From Rhizophagus irregularis (Eukaryota > Glomeromycota > Glomeromycetes > Glomerales > Glomeraceae), in NCBI RefSeq assembly GCF_026210795.1, contig NC_089431.1, positions 1,426,001-1,490,000 of the forward strand: a stretch of DNA of 64,000 nt. Direction: 5' to 3'. A program made the position numbers and the translations under genes. Below, one piece after another: positions 21,917-32,513 of the stretch (positions within the stretch are counted from its first letter, which is position 1; each line of letters opens with the position of its first letter). The notes beneath the pieces are model-generated. The model was not told where the DNA came from. It searched no databases and saw nothing but the letters and a program-made list of their open reading frames with translations.

Positions 21917-22228
21917 CTATTCTGTAACAGGAGGTAGATCAAGACTCTTGGAAAGAGTGCTTAATACGGTACGTGTATTGGGTGGTAACAAATTCCAATT
22001 CTTGCACCTGATTTCCCAAGCGGCTCTTATAAGTCTTATTGCTGGTCCCCATTTCAACCCACAAAGATGAAAATCTTGTCTTGAAAAGCTTATAAAATCC
22101 AATCCGTTAATCTTTTCGATGATAAGAATCTGTAAGTCACTTTCGTCAAGCAAGTTTATGTCGCGTAGAAACTTGATAAGCACTTCAGTATTTACTATGT
22201 TGAACAGTTCAGACCACCACTCGGTCAT
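21917..22228 (-). CDS. Small SAM-domain-like protein 2
   Basis: This 103-residue paralogue of the gene at 17838 starts at MTEWWSELF. An in-frame ATG at 22288 would add 20 residues. Shared blocks are LIKFLRDINLLDESDLQIL, GLDFISF, CGLKWGPAIRLIRAAWEI and LLPPNTRTVLSTLSKSL. Conservation of the protein across two copies, with many silent or conservative changes, argues that both are real genes. It lies about 870 bp to the left of metallothionein gene A on the same strand. The pair may have duplicated as a unit. Confidence 0.6.
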   Translation of the reverse strand: MTEWWSELFNIVNTEVLIKFLRDINLLDESDLQILIIEKINGLDFISFSRQDFHLCGLKWGPAIRLIRAAWEIRCKNWNLLPPNTRTVLSTLSKSLDLPPVTE

Positions 22229-23099
22229 GTTTGATTTGCTTGGTTCGGATTGGGCAAGATTTTTTTTTTTGTAAATTAGAGAAATCAAAAATTTTTGCTA
22301 CCTAGTCATAAGACCAGGCCAACTTTCCCAATTCGGCCATGATTTTTTTAGCCGCTAAGCCACCAATTTCTAAACATTCTAATTGAAATAAAATATTTCG
22401 TTTCGTGTTCATAATAAATTAGCCATCTGTTAAACATCTTTCAGTCTTTCACGAATATTCGTGATAAGAAGTCTCCCACGATAAACAAAATTATTAAAAT
22501 TATTCAAATTTAACGTAAATGTTAATAGGACTAATAGGACTACTGTAATTATTTGTAGTGAGAAAATGTATTAATTTTATAATTTATTGTCATTATTGAA
22601 ATGAAAGACACAATTGGGTGGAAATCTTCAAGATTGTTTAAACAATTGGAAAGAAGGGAAAAAATCTTTATTTTTTGTTGAACTAAAAAAAGGAGGTTTC
22701 TTGACAAAAATTTATTATGCTAACAAATTTTTCTTTAGATATAATAAAAGTTATATCAAGTGATAGAACGAAATACAATATTATTCTTCACAGAAATTTT
22801 AATATATATGAGCAAATATAATCATAACATATAAAAACGCATAATTTTTTTTTTTTGCTTTTTTGCATGTAATGTACAGTACACGTTAATTTATTTTGTA
22901 AAAATGTTAAAAAATAAATATATGTTTATTTATTTATTTATATATTTTCGTACTCATAAAAAATATTTCATGAAGAACTACATGAAAAAAAATAAACAAA
23001 GAAAAAAATAAAATAAAATAAAATAAAATAAAATATTTAAAACATTATGTTAAAAAAGAAGATCCAGAGCACGAAAGTATTGGTATTTTTGTTCGCAAT

Positions 23100-23275
23100 T
23101 TATTTGCCGCATCCGCAGTTTCCGGAGCAATCCGTGCAAGTGCATGTGCTATATTAATAATTTACGAAAATAACTTAAATATATATATAAAAGACACAAA
23201 TGAATAAAAAAAAAATATATATATATATAATATTTACGTGGATCCGCAGGTTTTGCAAGGGTCAGTGCTAGTCAT
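23100..23275 (-). CDS. Metallothionein A (28 residues, two exons)
   Basis: On the minus strand, exon 1 is 23275-23238 and exon 2 is 23148-23100, with an 89-nt intron that begins GTAAAT and ends TATAG. The spliced frame gives 28 residues with seven cysteines (positions 7, 10, 15, 17, 20, 24, 26) in the order CxxC, CxC, C, CxC, no aromatic residues and a GK end. Exon 1 encodes MTSTDPCKTCGS. Cys-rich peptides of this size and spacing are metallothioneins: they bind Cu(I), Zn(II) or Cd(II) in the cytosol and buffer metal and redox stress. Gene B at 28468 predicts the same protein, with silent changes and a different intron, so selection on the protein is likely. Neither exon exceeds 50 nt, so the gene is easily missed. 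Confidence 0.85.
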
Positions 23276-23386
23276 TTTGTTATTATTAATTTTTTAGATA
23301 GAAGTATTTGAGAAGGTTTGATTTTTTTTTTTCTTTAACGTTTCAGTTGTATGTAATTTGAGAATGTCAGATAGGTGAAAATAGGG

Positions 23387-23399
23387 TATATTTATATTG
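23387..23399 (-). promoter_or_regulatory. Putative TATA box of metallothionein A
   Basis: On the minus strand the sequence reads CAATATAAATATA, about 115 nt before the ATG. The block with CAATATAAA followed by ACCCT is kept at the same place before gene B and in the gene-less third copy at about 27127-27139. Confidence 0.5.
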
Positions 23400-24018
23400 T
23401 TTTTTTCGATTGATTGAAATAAATTTTTTCCGAATAATCGGAGGAAAAAATCTTGCTTAAATAATCGGCAAAAATAGCTCAATTCTATATTTGGATTAGC
23501 AAAAATGCCTCAAATATTTGAGTAACCGGCGAAAATAACGCATCAAGTCATTATCCTGTTAATCAATTATTGTGATAAAGATAAGAATTTTGAATGACCA
23601 CATAAAGAGAGGTATTAATTTCATTTGTCCATTATTGTAACCCAAGAGGCTTATCAATCAAAACATTTAAATGAATGACCAAATGGTTTGTCGATTAAAC
23701 CGGATGATTTACATTATCTCAATATCGAACGTATTTGATAGAATGATAAGTAATTTACACTAAAAATTTTTTCTCATGCTTTCTTTCTTACATTAAAGTT
23801 CCTACCCCTTAAACTTAAAATTTTCATTCCTCCACCATTTCTACATTAAAACTTTTATTACCTATTCTCAAAAAGAAAATCATTAAAACAAGTTAGATGT
23901 ACTAGTGACCCGTTCTTATAAAAAAAAAAAAAGGAAAAAGAATGGTTAGTACCGTTCATAGAAAAAGGAACCAATCATCACAGTTATCACAAGTCGTTAG
24001 AAAGCCGGGCTGTATGCT

Positions 24019-24244
24019 TAGGGATGGGGAAAGTTCGCGGTTGAGTGGTTCGAGTTGGTTCGTTCCTGTTCGGTTCAGTACTTTCGGGTTCTGATAAAAT
24101 TTTGATATGAACTAGACCGAACTAACCAAATCGTATTATAGAACCATTATGAAATCGAAACCAGTTCATTCAATCTGAACAAGCTCAAGTCGATCCATCA
24201 CAATAGTATCGGTTCAGGACCGGAGCGGCCGGTTCCCATCACTA
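24019..24244. mobile_element. GGTTCG-rich TIR element, 226 bp
   Basis: The left end TAGGGATGGGGAA and the right end, TTCCCATCACTA, are imperfect inverted repeats. The body is filled with GGTTCG, CGGTTC and complementary GAACC units, giving a self-complementary structure. No coding sequence. It fits a non-autonomous DNA element. Confidence 0.55.
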
Positions 24245-24849
24245 CAGTGAATGCTAGAAAAAAAAAGAATCTAATCTAGGAGGAACACAAGTTCAGTTGA
24301 AAGAGCCAAGTCCGAATGTTAATAAAAAGAAAAAGGAATGGTTAAATACCGTTCCTAATAAGAAAGAGGGCTTTGAAATTTGCCTCATAGAGGCTAATCA
24401 TAAAAAAGAAGAAAAGTACCTCTGCTATAAAGGCAAATTATGTATATTTGTCTTTTAAAAATTTTTCTGATTAAAATTGAGGCACCTCATAACGGTGAAG
24501 ATTTGGTGCGATCTGAGGTACACAGGCGAACGCGATAAATCGGATTGATTTAGAGAAATAACCGGTATAGTAAGATATCCGATATATCAAAAAATCTTCT
24601 TATACCGGATTTATATGAAAATTATGTTAGGATCCGATGTATCAAGATACAGAAAAATAAAGCTATTCCCAAACTTTGATTAAAATATTAAAATTAAAAA
24701 AGAATGGTAAAATTGTATGCGAATTTTGGTATAAAATGATTAATTTTAATTCTGGTCAAAATTGACCATTTCAGCTGGAGTTGAACATTTTTTAAATTTA
24801 CAATAATATAAAAGTATGCTAAAAAAGGATATCCATGTAAATACAAATC

Positions 24850-25830
24850 AAAATACTTACATCAAATAAATTATTAATTTCTTCGTGAGTAGCACTTAAA
24901 TTTCCGATTATGTAATTTCAATCGGGTAGTCCTATTTTGTAAAATTTCTCGAGTATCTTTGATAGCTATTTTCGATTCCTCACTTAAAGTTTGATTGTAT
25001 AATACTGCATTTCAAATTTCTTCATTGTTCCCAAATTTTTAAAAACTTGCTCAGAGTCAGAACTCATATCACTTCTCTTTAAAGCTATATAATTGACATC
25101 ATACGTTTTGCATGAATGATATGGTGCTGTTCGAACTGTTACTAGAAAATCAAAATCTCCTTCCAAAAACAAACAAATCGTTGCAAGTTGAACAGAACCA
25201 AATGTAGTTCGATGGTATGGTCAGCACGACAGCACCACCATCAGTATAAATATCTAGCATTTCGGGCAAAATAGTATATTTTTCACGAAACACTTTAGCC
25301 ATTCAGCGGAATGCCTAAGTGCTAAGCTAGATTGAAAAACAGAGTCCTTATAGGTTACATATACTTGTCCTTGATAGAAACTTTCGCTGATATCTTTAGG
25401 AATATTACATAATAATGAAACCCGTAAAATCGGGATCACATGATGTTAACTCCATATCAGTAAATTCCAATGTAGCTTTATTGCGAACTCCTGTTGATAT
25501 TTCAACTGTTTCTCCGATTGGAACCTTATGTTTGTCATCTGCAGATATAAAGCAGGTAAAATTTCGAGATTTGATAGCAAAAAGACTTGTATAATGAAAC
25601 AATGCAGCACAATAATGTGCATCAGGATGAGATTTTCGGAGAAGTCTACTTTGTACTTTGTAAGAAATGTTAAATCGACCAGAATATTGTATAGCAGTTT
25701 TTGTATAGATGTTTTTCGGCCAAAATTGGAGTCTAATCCACTCACTGCTTGGAACCGAAATTGTTGAAAATTTTTCTTCATCATGCTTAGCTTTTAGGCG
25801 TTTCACGTAGTTCTTGAATTGATATTGCAA
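24850..25830 (-). pseudogene. Transposase-like gene remnant
   Basis: Three overlapping minus-strand frames continue one another: EWIRLQFWPKNIYTKTAIQY ... SRLLRKSHPDAHYCAA ... CFISADDKHKVPIGE; then FYQGQVYVTYKDSVFQSS ... RHSAEWLKCF; then YTDGGA and FLEGDFDFLVTVRTAPYHS. The acidic residues in ADDKHKVPIGE and YTDGGA recall the first two Asp of a DDE nuclease. At least two frameshifts and stops inactivate it. I recognise the arrangement as that of a repeated Rhizophagus-type ORF, but the superfamily is uncertain. It lies between metallothionein A and the broken SAM-like copy. Confidence 0.5.
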
Positions 25831-25979
25831 CTGGCGTATACAAATTTGTTGATCATGTACTGCTAAAACAATCTTTCAAATAAAATCAAAATATTCATAT
25901 TAATACTTTTAATATTAAATTGGAACATTAATTAAATTACTTAATTCATTAAAATATGCAAATAAATTTAGTAGTTTTT

Positions 25980-26260
25980 TTAATATCATAATAGAACTAT
26001 GATGTGAATTCGGTAACAGAAGGTTGTCCAAAGACTCTGAACAAGAATGTTTAGTACGGTGCATATATTGGGTAATGACATTTTCAATTAATTTTGCAAG
26101 TCTTGTAAAATTAATAAAGTCCAACCCGCAAACGTTTTCTTTGTTAAGAGCTTGTAAGTCACTCTCGTCAGGCAGGCCCGCATCTCGCAAAAAACTGATA
26201 AATTTGCGGTTTTATCCTGTTAGTAATCACGAGCCTATGTTCGATTTGCACAGGATTTTT
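25980..26260 (-). pseudogene. SAM-like copy 3, broken
   Basis: The frame keeps FLRDAGLPDESDLQAL and GLDFINFTR, then skips the CGLKWGPA helix through a deletion. An extra T in the CAGAGTCTTTGGACAACC stretch, compared with gene 1, shifts the frame of the tail. The N-terminal WW block is in another frame with a stop. It occupies the same place relative to the third flank copy as SAM-like gene 2 does to metallothionein A. Confidence 0.65.
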
Positions 26261-26989
26261 ATTTTCTTTACAAAAGAAATTTGAAATTTACTACAGTGCT
26301 ATAAGGCTTAATCGTACTAATGAAAAACAATACTTTCAGTATCCATGAGTATTTTTCAAAAATATTAACCTTTCATTGTGTCATTCATCTTCCGTATCCG
26401 TAATGAATTAGTTGTATTTTGCTGACGTTCGTCCATTTGTTTTAATATTCCACGCGAATATCCGTGATAAGAATAACAAAAAAAAAGTCTTCCACGATAA
26501 ACAAAAATTTTCGTGGAATATATCTTAATTCTACGTAATTGATAATAATAAAACCTTAATACACGAAAAACATTAAATATATATATATGTAACTACATGT
26601 GTGTATTAAATAGGACTAATTACTTGTAAAGTGAAAAAACGTATTAATATTATATTTGTTGTCATTATTGAAAAGAAAGATACAGTTTAAGTGGAATTTT
26701 TCAAAGAACTTTATAAACAATTGGACAGAAGGGAGACGTTCGTTATCTTTTTGTTGAAAAAAAAGGATATTTTTTATTTATAAACTTGTATATATTTATC
26801 GTATAATTATTCATTTTTCATGAAGATAGTTTGACAGAGTCACTTGACAATCTTGACATGCCGATTCGATTTCTAAAGAACGATTAGAGTTATTGAGCTC
26901 ATTCCTGCGAATGCCTTTTTTGAGTTTTACTATATGATCAAAATATCATCACATAATATTCATCCTTAAATTTATTTGTAAAAATGATT

Positions 26990-27530
26990 TATTAACAAAA
27001 AACAAGAATATGTTTATTTATATATTTTCGTACTCATAAAAAAAATATTTCATGAAGAACAACAATTTGACAAGGTTTAATGGTTTAAAATTTTTTTCTT
27101 TAACGTTTCAGTTATGTATAAAGAGGTATATTTATATTGTTTTTTTCGATTGATTGAAATAAACGAAATTTCTCTGAATAATTGGAGGAAAAAATCTAAA
27201 TAATCGGCAAAAATATCTCAAATATATAAAGTCTCAAATATTTTAGGTACCCGGCGAAAAGAACGCATCAAGTTGATCAATTATTTTGATAAATACATGA
27301 AAAGATCTGGAAGAATTCGAATGACCGCATAAAGAGAGAAGCATTTTTTTCATTTGTCCATTATCGTAAGCCAAGAGGTTTATCAAAACATTTACGTGAA
27401 CGGTAAATGTTTTGTCGATTAAACCGGATGATTTACATAATCTCAATATCGAACGTATTTGATAGAATGATAAGTAATTTACACTAAAAATTTTTCCCAC
27501 ATTAAAGTTCCTACCCCTTAAATTTAAAAT
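26990..27530. repeat. Third copy of metallothionein flanks, gene lost
   Basis: The left part (TATATATTTTCGTACTCAT, then ATTTCATGAAGAAC to about 27065) equals the 3' flank of both metallothionein genes. The right part (TTTGACAAGGTTTAATGG, ACGTTTCAGTTATGTA, TATATTTATATTG) equals their promoter region, followed by the 23.3-23.9 kb block. The two parts are joined directly, so the exons, intron and proximal UTRs are missing. Confidence 0.75.
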
Positions 27531-27989
27531 TTTCATTCCTCTACCATTTCTATTTTCTCACATTATAACTTTTATTACCTATTCTCAAAAAGGAAATCAT
27601 TATAATAAAATAGTCAAGTTAGGTGTAGTGACCCGTTCCTAAAAAAAAAAAAGGAAAAAAGAATGGTTAGGCACCTCAGATCGGTGAAGATTTGATGCGA
27701 TCTGAACAGTGTTCCAAAGTGACAAAATTTTTTGATGAAACTGAATAAATTAAAAGTAGAATGAATATTGATTAATCCCGAATTTTATTTATAAACAAGA
27801 ATTATCATCTCAAATATCGCTGTACAGTAGTAAAATTTACTTTTTTTTCAACGTGATAAATTAATAAATGTGATACAAAATCCCGAAATTCAATATCTCA
27901 CTCAACTTAATATTTTACAAAAACAAATAATTAACTTTTTTTTTATCAATATTTTCAATTTCGGGATTATATGGTGAATTCGGGATTTA

Positions 27990-28123
27990 GAATGTCCATT
28001 TCACTGAAATCAATTTTATCGAAATGAAATTCAGCAAAATGGATGATTCGGTGAAATGGATTCGATAAAATGCGAAACATCCTTTCGGTGAAACATCCCT
28101 TCGGCGAAATGTACCGTAATCCA
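27990..28123. mobile_element. TTCGCCGAA-type element, truncated copy
   Basis: GTCCATTTCACTGAAATC, GGTGAAATGGATTCG and CTTCGGCGAAATGTACCG repeats end at GTACCGTAATCCA, which is the right terminus seen in the copies at 1630 and 33042. The left part is missing or diverged. It lies within the 3' flank region of metallothionein B. Confidence 0.5.
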
Positions 28124-28467
28124 TGATCAAACATCACATATGAAAACGAATTTTTCTGGTAGATAATTTGAGCATCATTTTTTTTTACTTTATTCGCACG
28201 CACTTGAATAAAATTTAATGTACAGTAATGTACAAATATTCATTCCTTAAATTTATTTATAAAAATGATTTATTAACAAAAACAAAAATATGTTTATTTA
28301 TATATTTTCGTACTCATAAAAAATATTTCATAAAGAACATGAAAAAAATAACAAAGAAAAAACAAAACAAAATAGAACAATTAAAATATTATTTTTTTTT
28401 AAAAAAAAAAAAAGATCCAGAGCACGAAGGTATTGATATTTTGGATGTTTTTGTTCGCAATTTAAAT

Positions 28468-28623
28468 TTATTTACCGCATCCGCAGTTTCCGGAGCAATC
28501 CGTGCAAGTGCATGTGCTATATAAATTTAAAAATAAATATTTTTTTTTATAAAGACGCAAAATAAAAAAAAAAATTAATATTTACGTGGATCCGCAGGTT
28601 TTGCAAGGGTCGGTGCTAGTCAT
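28468..28623 (-). CDS. Metallothionein B (28 residues, two exons)
   Basis: On the minus strand, exon 1 is 28623-28586 and exon 2 is 28516-28468, with a 69-nt intron (GTAAAT..ATATAG). The product has the same 28 residues and seven cysteines as gene A. At least two coding bases differ silently, one in an Asp or Thr codon of exon 1 and one in the Gly codon before the final Lys. The intron and UTRs have diverged more than the exons. The role is as for gene A: a cytosolic thiolate ligand for Cu, Zn or Cd. It shares promoter and 3' blocks with gene A, so both are probably regulated alike. I see no proven metal-response element by eye. Confidence 0.85.
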
Positions 28624-28750
28624 TTTGTTATTTTTTTTTTGGATAGAAGTATTTGAAAAGGTTTGATTGCTTTAATTTTTTTTTTTGACGTTTCAATTAT
28701 ATGTAAAAAGAATCGATTTGAAGAATGCTAAATGGGTGAAAAGAGGGTAC

Positions 28751-28759
28751 TTTTATATT
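28751..28759 (-). promoter_or_regulatory. Putative TATA box of metallothionein B
   Basis: The minus strand reads CAATATAAAAGTACCCTC, about 130 nt before the ATG and aligned with the TATA block of gene A. Downstream motifs (AACGTCAAA/AACGTTAAAG) also correspond between copies. Confidence 0.5.
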
Positions 28760-28899
28760 GTTTTTTCGATTGATCGACTTTTCGAATTTTAAGTCGAATC
28801 TGAGAAAAATAAGCGCTAAAATCTGAGTAACTGGTGAAATAACGCATTAAGTCTTTATCGGGTTAGCACATGGGATGGTCGCATAAAGAGATATTTTCA

Positions 28900-30240
28900 T
28901 TTGTCTATTATTGTAAGCCAAGAGGTTTATCAATCACTTAAACATTTACATGAATTACATGAAACGGTCAAGTGATTTTATCAATATCGGCATTTACTTT
29001 GAGAGTAATTGATAAAGAAAGATAAAACATGAAAAATCCGGAACGTATAATTTAGGCGCTCAAAAAGATTTGCATCAGGAAAAAAAATTATCTCTGGTGA
29101 TCTAGTGTTATTAACGCAAGAGATAGTAACGATCCTACCTTATTATTAATCCGCAGTCGCGCATTAATCTAGCAGCGTTTTTAAAAAATAGAAACTTAAA
29201 TATACTAAATTTTAGTGTAAATTAATTTGTTAGTTTTCTAATAAATTAAATCTCGGATAAATTACAAAATTAAATAATAAATTAAGGTGAATTGCTCAAA
29301 TTGTCATTATACAACATATATATATATAGTGTGTTACAAAAGAAACCGGAAAATTACAAAAAAGCGTCAAAATAGCTTCCAATTTGAATCATATTACCAC
29401 TTTTTAAAAATTTTATAATTTATAGTAGAATAATGAGAAAAAAATCATTCAAATTACAAAAATGCATTAAAATGCAAAATAATTTTGAATCCTAAAGCTA
29501 CATTTTGATATCTTTAAAAGTCATAGTTGTTTTCTAACTTCCTGGAAAAACTTAAAAAAATTAACTACAAATGCTTATTTCTGGTTTAAAGACTTAGTAT
29601 AAAAATTTATTAAATAAAAGTATAAATTAAATTCACTTAAAATTCCAAGAAGCAAACTAAAATTTTTTTTTTGCAGTCTAATATAAGTTATGGTAAAAAA
29701 TGAATTTTAATTCTGAAAATTGTAATATTGGCACAGGCATATATGATAATGTAGTATTGTAAAATGTAAACTTATTATTGAAAATAAATCTTCTATTATT
29801 ATATTAATAAAAAGAGTTGAAAATTTTCATATGATTTGGAATTGATTATAATTATTATTTTTAGAATATACTTATCCGCTGCAAATAATTATTGTTCCTG
29901 CCTAAAAAACAATAGATACTGGAAATTTTGATACATTTACGTGTAGTCACACAACCGTAACTAATAATGTAAGATTTCAAGACAGATGTGACAAATCATA
30001 TGACTAAAATTGTGCAATAGTTATGGGTATTAAATAGGATTTTATTCATAAAAAATTCATTTTCAAGTTAGTCAGGACAAATAACCTATCTCAAACCCTA
30101 AAAATTATATTATTTATATATAATACTAACTGTTAGACAAAAGCTATAGTTAAATTCAGTTTATGTTACATTGCAAATTTTATTATGTTAGCGAATGCTA
30201 AAGCCATTTCAATCTGCGATAATGGTTTATACTAACTATT
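28900..30240. other. Intergenic, no gene recognised
   Basis: The stretch is AT-rich with no frame of interest. A GTGTTACAAAAGAAACCGG sequence at about 29331 resembles an element terminus, but no partner end was found. Confidence 0.45.
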
Positions 30241-31439
30241 TTAAGTTAATTGGGCAAATCCAACTTGACGATTGCCTTGATCAAAAATGGTGTATACGTT
30301 CTTTAAGAATGCACTGCCAATATGCCATTCTGTGTCCGATCCTGAAGGATTTTGAAAAAAAGAATACCTTTTAAACATTTTAATTAAAAATACATTAAAC
30401 AAATCGTATAATTACCAGTATCGGCGTAAACAACAGATCCAATGCAATCATCTTCATCTATTTCAACTGTAAAATCTCTAGGATCTATATTCCAAGTCTT
30501 ACCGCTGAATACCAGACTAATTTCATGTTGTTCTTCACAAGGTAGTGCGAAGGTCCCATCATCATTGTCTATAGCAGTGGGAATTGCAGCATAAAATGTA
30601 TCAGCATCATCAGGTGGCATAATTATTCGTGTGGACCCAACATCAATAAGTCCAGTACGACCTTCGAGATTTAATTCTTCGCCATCGACAACGCAGTTAT
30701 CAATAGGGATCTCCCATTGGCCGCCATTATCATCTACTAGATGTGTAAAGGTAAGTGTATCTGTATGGTATCTATCTGGATTACTCCCACCGATTGTTAA
30801 TTCGCTTGGTGATTGATCTGCATCCCTCCCAAGCTTAAAAGAGAATTGTGGATTATCGAGCTGATTATTATTTATAAGGTTCGTGATTGGTGTGGTTTGT
30901 TCGTTTTGACTTGCGTCACTAAATGCCATCCCCATTATACCCACATATGGGTGTTCAAAATCATCAGAAATTTCATTAACCACTCCAAACTCTTGTGCAT
31001 CTACCGAAATACCCGCTATTACAATAGTGGTCTTGGCTGAATCCCCGGTTGCTCCTGTGCCATCAGCGTATTCGACTTCAAAATCTTTTCCTTCAATTGG
31101 AGTGAAAGATGTATCAAGACCTGAATCATATTTAGGTTTATCTTCGCATGCAGGTGATCCACAATTTTTACCAAAAACAAATAAATCGCCTGATCCTGTA
31201 TCAAATTGTATATCAAAATTCTGTGGGGTGCCTGTGCCAAAGGTAATTTGTCCAAAATAAGCAACATCTGGTTCTTCTTGGTTTACTGGCATGGATCCAA
31301 TTGCTCGCCTGGAAAGCCTGCGACGAGTGATTGATTTCGACTTTAGCGGAATTGTATACACATTAGGTTTGTCATAGGGTAATGCATCAACAGATAGAAA
31401 AATTGCTACTGCGAATGTAAATATATGCAAAGCGCGCAT
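30241..31439 (-). CDS. Secreted pepsin-type aspartic protease (A1)
   Basis: On the minus strand, exon 1 is 31439-30416 and exon 2 is 30341-30241, with a 74-nt intron; the product is 374 residues. A signal peptide spans about residues 1-19 (ALHIFTFAVAIFLSVDAL). A short propeptide ends at basic pairs (RRRLSRR, 39-45), a likely Kex2 site. The first catalytic motif is FDTGSGDLFV (Asp80) and the flap Tyr is in VEYADGTG (Tyr124). The second catalytic motif is LIDVGST (Asp266), where the family has D-T-G or D-S-G. The end, WHIGSAFLKNVYTIFDQGNR, is typical of pepsins. A secreted or vacuolar endopeptidase is expected. The DVG replacement is unusual and may alter activity. The open frame alone would run past the intron donor by a few residues; the splice restores the conserved C-terminus. 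Confidence 0.9.
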
Positions 31440-32511
31440 GATGAATTAAGAGTAGTATTGAGAAAGATATCTTATGTGAGTGATTTTATTCACAAAGAAA
31501 TTGCATTCTAGCTCCATTTTTATATATTTTGAGAATGCTGATCGAATAAGGTTTCTCGAAGTTAAAGAAATTTGATTCCGGCCGGATATGATCATCAAAT
31601 CCGATAATTATTTTCTCAAATTAGGGATGATCTTAAAAAGAAATTCATGTACAAATCACCTTTATAATATGAAAATTTTTGTCGATCTGAATACAATATC
31701 ATATTCATTATAGAAATATAGAAAAAGGAAACCCCAGTTTTACTGATATTATGCATCCATCAGTCACGGCAAGAATCACTATGTTCGGCTAACATGTGAT
31801 TACATAAATCCGCCGATATGAAAAATTAATTAGTCTCAAAGTAGTTCTGTTAGAATTTCTTGTCGTGTGTATTTATCAGTATCGATTATAGAGTAATTAA
31901 TTACGGCATATGAAGCTTATACCGTATTATATTAACTCGCCATAATGCCGTAATGCCGTAATTATTTAATGCCAAATATACAAAAATTAAACAAAGAAAG
32001 TAAATATTTTTATAATTTGTAAATCTATAATGCTGATCTTTGATGATTTGTTAGATATTTAAATGGTAAAATCCATATTTCTTAATGCCGTAATTTCAAT
32101 TCTGGCACCTATACCTCCTTACGAATATCTATCCTATAAATACTTTTTTTTGCATTAATCTAGAATTAGAGGATATTGATTCAACAGCATACTGAATCTT
32201 ATATTTCATCTGCGCGTATCTAGATCTAACCCAATTTTGTAGATCAAATTACAATGACAGTCGATTCATCTTTAATTGTTTCGAATTTTCCATTTCATTT
32301 AATTTAATTTCCCTCTTCTTTATACTCCTTGAGTTTCATGAAATAAAATTTTTTTTTACTTTTTTTTTTAATTATAACGAAATGTTACGGCTGTTATGCG
32401 TATTAATTTTTTTGTTTTTGAATAAATGGCCAACACAGAAGAAATCCATAACTATTCTTTTGATCCAGTTATTAAATTTAAGGCAATTTCTATTTGTACA
32501 TGGGTGTTTAA
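31440..32511. other. Upstream region of the protease
   Basis: No gene is seen. A loose inverted repeat around TAATTACGGCAT (about 31899) and ATGCCGTAATTA (about 31955), with further TGCCGTAAT units, may be a degraded foldback element. Confidence 0.4.
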
Positions 32512-32513
32512 TA

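Noticed and set aside
23005-23035. Repeat array suggestive of CRISPR or satellite
   Set aside because: It is a simple AAAAT microsatellite of about six units.
23990-24260. Possible tRNA because of repeated GGTTCG words
   Set aside because: No cloverleaf can be drawn; the words repeat in both orientations and form a foldback element.
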